DNA from: Candidatus Dormiibacterota bacterium
GTDB lineage: Bacteria; Chloroflexota; Dormibacteria; Aeolococcales; Aeolococcaceae
Reading direction: 5' to 3'
Assembly (NCBI GenBank): GCA_955651875.1
Contig: CATPAP010000221.1
Span: 1 to 6,280 of the forward strand
DNA length: 6,280 nt
Shown one piece after another: positions 5,091 to 6,280 of the stretch (its first letter is position 1; each line of letters begins with the position of its first letter). Below the pieces are notes generated by a model, which had not been told where the DNA came from, did not search any database, and worked only from the letters and a program-made list of their open reading frames with translations. The position numbers and the translations under genes are program-made.

Positions 5091-6280
5091 AGCGATGCGC
5101 GGCGATCGGGATGCGCAGCACGGCGGCCGCAGCCCCGTCGGGTGACCGCCAGTGCGGAAGGGCCTCGGCCCGGAAGGCTGGTTTGGCGAACAGCATCTGC
5201 ACATCGGTGATGCGGCGCTCGGTGAAGCCGGCTTCACACAGCGACAGGTAGAGGAGCCAGGACCGGCGGAAGCGCTCATCGAAACGGGGGTGGAGGCGGG
5301 CGGAGTTGCGGACGAAGTTGTCGCGCCACGCGGCCAGCGTCCGCGGATATCCGGGGGTGATGTCCTCGAGGTTGAGCAGCCGCAGCTCGCCGGTGCGATC
5401 GGCGGCGGCGAGCATCGCCTCCACAGAGGGGCACACGCCGCCGGGAAAGACGTGCGCCTTGATGAAGGTGGACGCGGTCCGCGTGGTCAGGAAGGCACGA
5501 TGCGGCTGGCAGATCGCCTGGATGGCCGCCAGGCCGTCGTCGTCGAGCAACCGGCTGCACACCGAGAAGAAGGTGTCGTAGGAGCGCCAGCCGATGGCCT
5601 CGATCATCTCGACGCTGACCAGCTTGGTGAAGCGGCCGCGGAGATCGCGGTAGTCCTCGAGCAGAACGCTGACACGGTCCGCCACGCCGTGCTGGCGGGC
5701 ACGCTGGGTGGCGAGCCGGTGCTGCTCGGTGCTGATCGTCGTGGTGGTGACGCGGCAGCCGTACGTCTGTGCGGCATGGACTGCGAAGCCGCCCCAGCCG
5801 CTGCCGATCTCGACGAGATGGTCAGACGGCTGCAAGGCCAGCTTGCGGCACAGCCGGTCGATCTTCGCGAGCGACGCCTCGTGCAGGGTCGAGCCGGGGT
5901 GCTCGAAGACGCCCGCCGAGTACGACATGGTCTCGTCGAGCATCAGCTCGAACAGGTCGTTGCCGATGTCGTAGTGCTGGGCGATGTTGTCGCGACTGCA
6001 CGCGCGGGTGTTGCGTCGCAGCCACTCACCGGCGCTGCGCAGCGGACGAAGCGGCGGTGCGATCGCGGCCTGCAGGCGCTCGAGCGTGTCGAAATTGCGC
6101 GTCGACAAGCGCAGCAGGGCCACCAGGTCGTCGGCGTCCCAGGCCCCGTCGGCGTAGCTGAGCGCAGCACCGATGCTGCCGCGCAGCAGCGAGCGATAGA
6201 AGCTGCTGCGGTGCACGCGCAGCACCGCCCGCACCGCGAAGGTGGCGGAGGACCCGAAATGAAGGCGGGTGCCGTCGTCC
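5089..6280 (-). CDS. Cyclopropane-fatty-acyl-phospholipid synthase family SAM methyltransferase, N-terminus cut by window edge
   Basis: Members add a methylene or methyl group from SAM to unsaturated acyl chains of membrane phospholipids. About 396 C-terminal residues are visible. The frame stays open to the window edge: upstream of the GTG at 6234 it reads DDGTRLHFGSSATFA, which continues the family's N-terminal domain, so 6234 is not the true start. Counting from that GTG, QHYDIGNDLFELMLDETMSYS (86-106) is the family hallmark. The SAM motif VEIGSGWGGFA is at 141-151 and TISTEQ at 166-171. LLEDYRDLRGRF is at 191-202, VEMIEAIG at 208-215 and FPGGVCPSVEAML at 263-275. Compared with E. coli Cfa, the active-site glutamate and tyrosine (Y296, GYPRTL) are kept, but YSC is YSA and the HTI histidine is glutamine. 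This resembles the UfaA1/BfaB-type branch, so methylation rather than cyclopropanation is possible. It probably heads or precedes an operon with the 175-residue protein and the lyase. Confidence 0.94.
   Translation of the reverse strand, partial: DDGTRLHFGSSATFAVRAVLRVHRSSFYRSLLRGSIGAALSYADGAWDADDLVALLRLSTRNFDTLERLQAAIAPPLRPLRSAGEWLRRNTRACSRDNIAQHYDIGNDLFELMLDETMSYSAGVFEHPGSTLHEASLAKIDRLCRKLALQPSDHLVEIGSGWGGFAVHAAQTYGCRVTTTTISTEQHRLATQRARQHGVADRVSVLLEDYRDLRGRFTKLVSVEMIEAIGWRSYDTFFSVCSRLLDDDGLAAIQAICQPHRAFLTTRTASTFIKAHVFPGGVCPSVEAMLAAADRTGELRLLNLEDITPGYPRTLAAWRDNFVRNSARLHPRFDERFRRSWLLYLSLCEAGFTERRITDVQMLFAKPAFRAEALPHWRSPDGAAAAVLRIPIAAHR

Noticed and set aside
4011..5210. 399-codon open frame on the plus strand
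   Set aside because: It is antisense to the lyase and the 175-residue protein, with low-complexity Ser/Arg/Ala composition and no motif.
6232..6234. GTG at 6234 as the start of the fatty-acid methyltransferase
   Set aside because: The frame continues to the window edge with residues that fit the family N-terminal domain, so the gene is truncated by the window rather than starting here.

Overview
This is a high-GC bacterial window with tightly packed genes and a G/C bias at third codon positions. The sequence suggests an actinobacterium or a GC-rich relative of the Chloroflexota/Dormibacterota type. The hints are a proline/tyrosine-rich single-pass membrane protein, solitary beta-class DNA methyltransferases, and CoA-ester and fatty-acid modification genes. 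No rRNA or other taxonomic marker is present, so the placement is weak.

Left part, plus strand. Bases 1-153 hold no convincing gene, but they contain a perfect 18-bp inverted repeat (28-45 / 83-100) followed by a small hairpin (101-113). A solitary beta-class DNA methyltransferase follows (start probably 154, stop 1023). Ten bases later comes a membrane-anchored protein with a polyproline / YGYA-repeat N-terminus (1034-1570).

Right part, minus strand, in transcription order from the right edge: a cyclopropane-fatty-acid-synthase-type methyltransferase cut by the window edge (5089-6280), a 175-residue protein of unknown function with a four-cysteine cluster (4551-5078), a CitE/malyl-CoA-lyase-type CoA ester lyase (3590-4537), a second solitary DNA methyltransferase (2747-3511) and an acyl-CoA dehydrogenase (1593-2750). 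The first three are separated by only 10 and 13 bases, and at both junctions the upstream TAG stop lies inside the next gene's Shine-Dalgarno sequence. The last two overlap by ATGA. A 78-base gap separates the two groups, so they may form one five-gene operon or two units. The plus-strand and minus-strand groups converge on a 22-base gap at 1571-1592.

Functionally, three minus-strand genes act on lipids or acyl-CoA esters: acyl-chain modification, a C-C lyase on a CoA ester, and acyl-CoA oxidation. A DNA methyltransferase sits among them and is translationally coupled to the dehydrogenase. No restriction endonuclease is visible beside either methyltransferase. I see no mobile element, CRISPR array, tRNA or rRNA. 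The least ordinary items are the inverted repeat, the methyltransferase-dehydrogenase coupling, the unknown Cys-cluster protein and the altered active-site residues of the fatty-acid methyltransferase. I cannot claim a clear new defence or metabolic system from this sequence alone.
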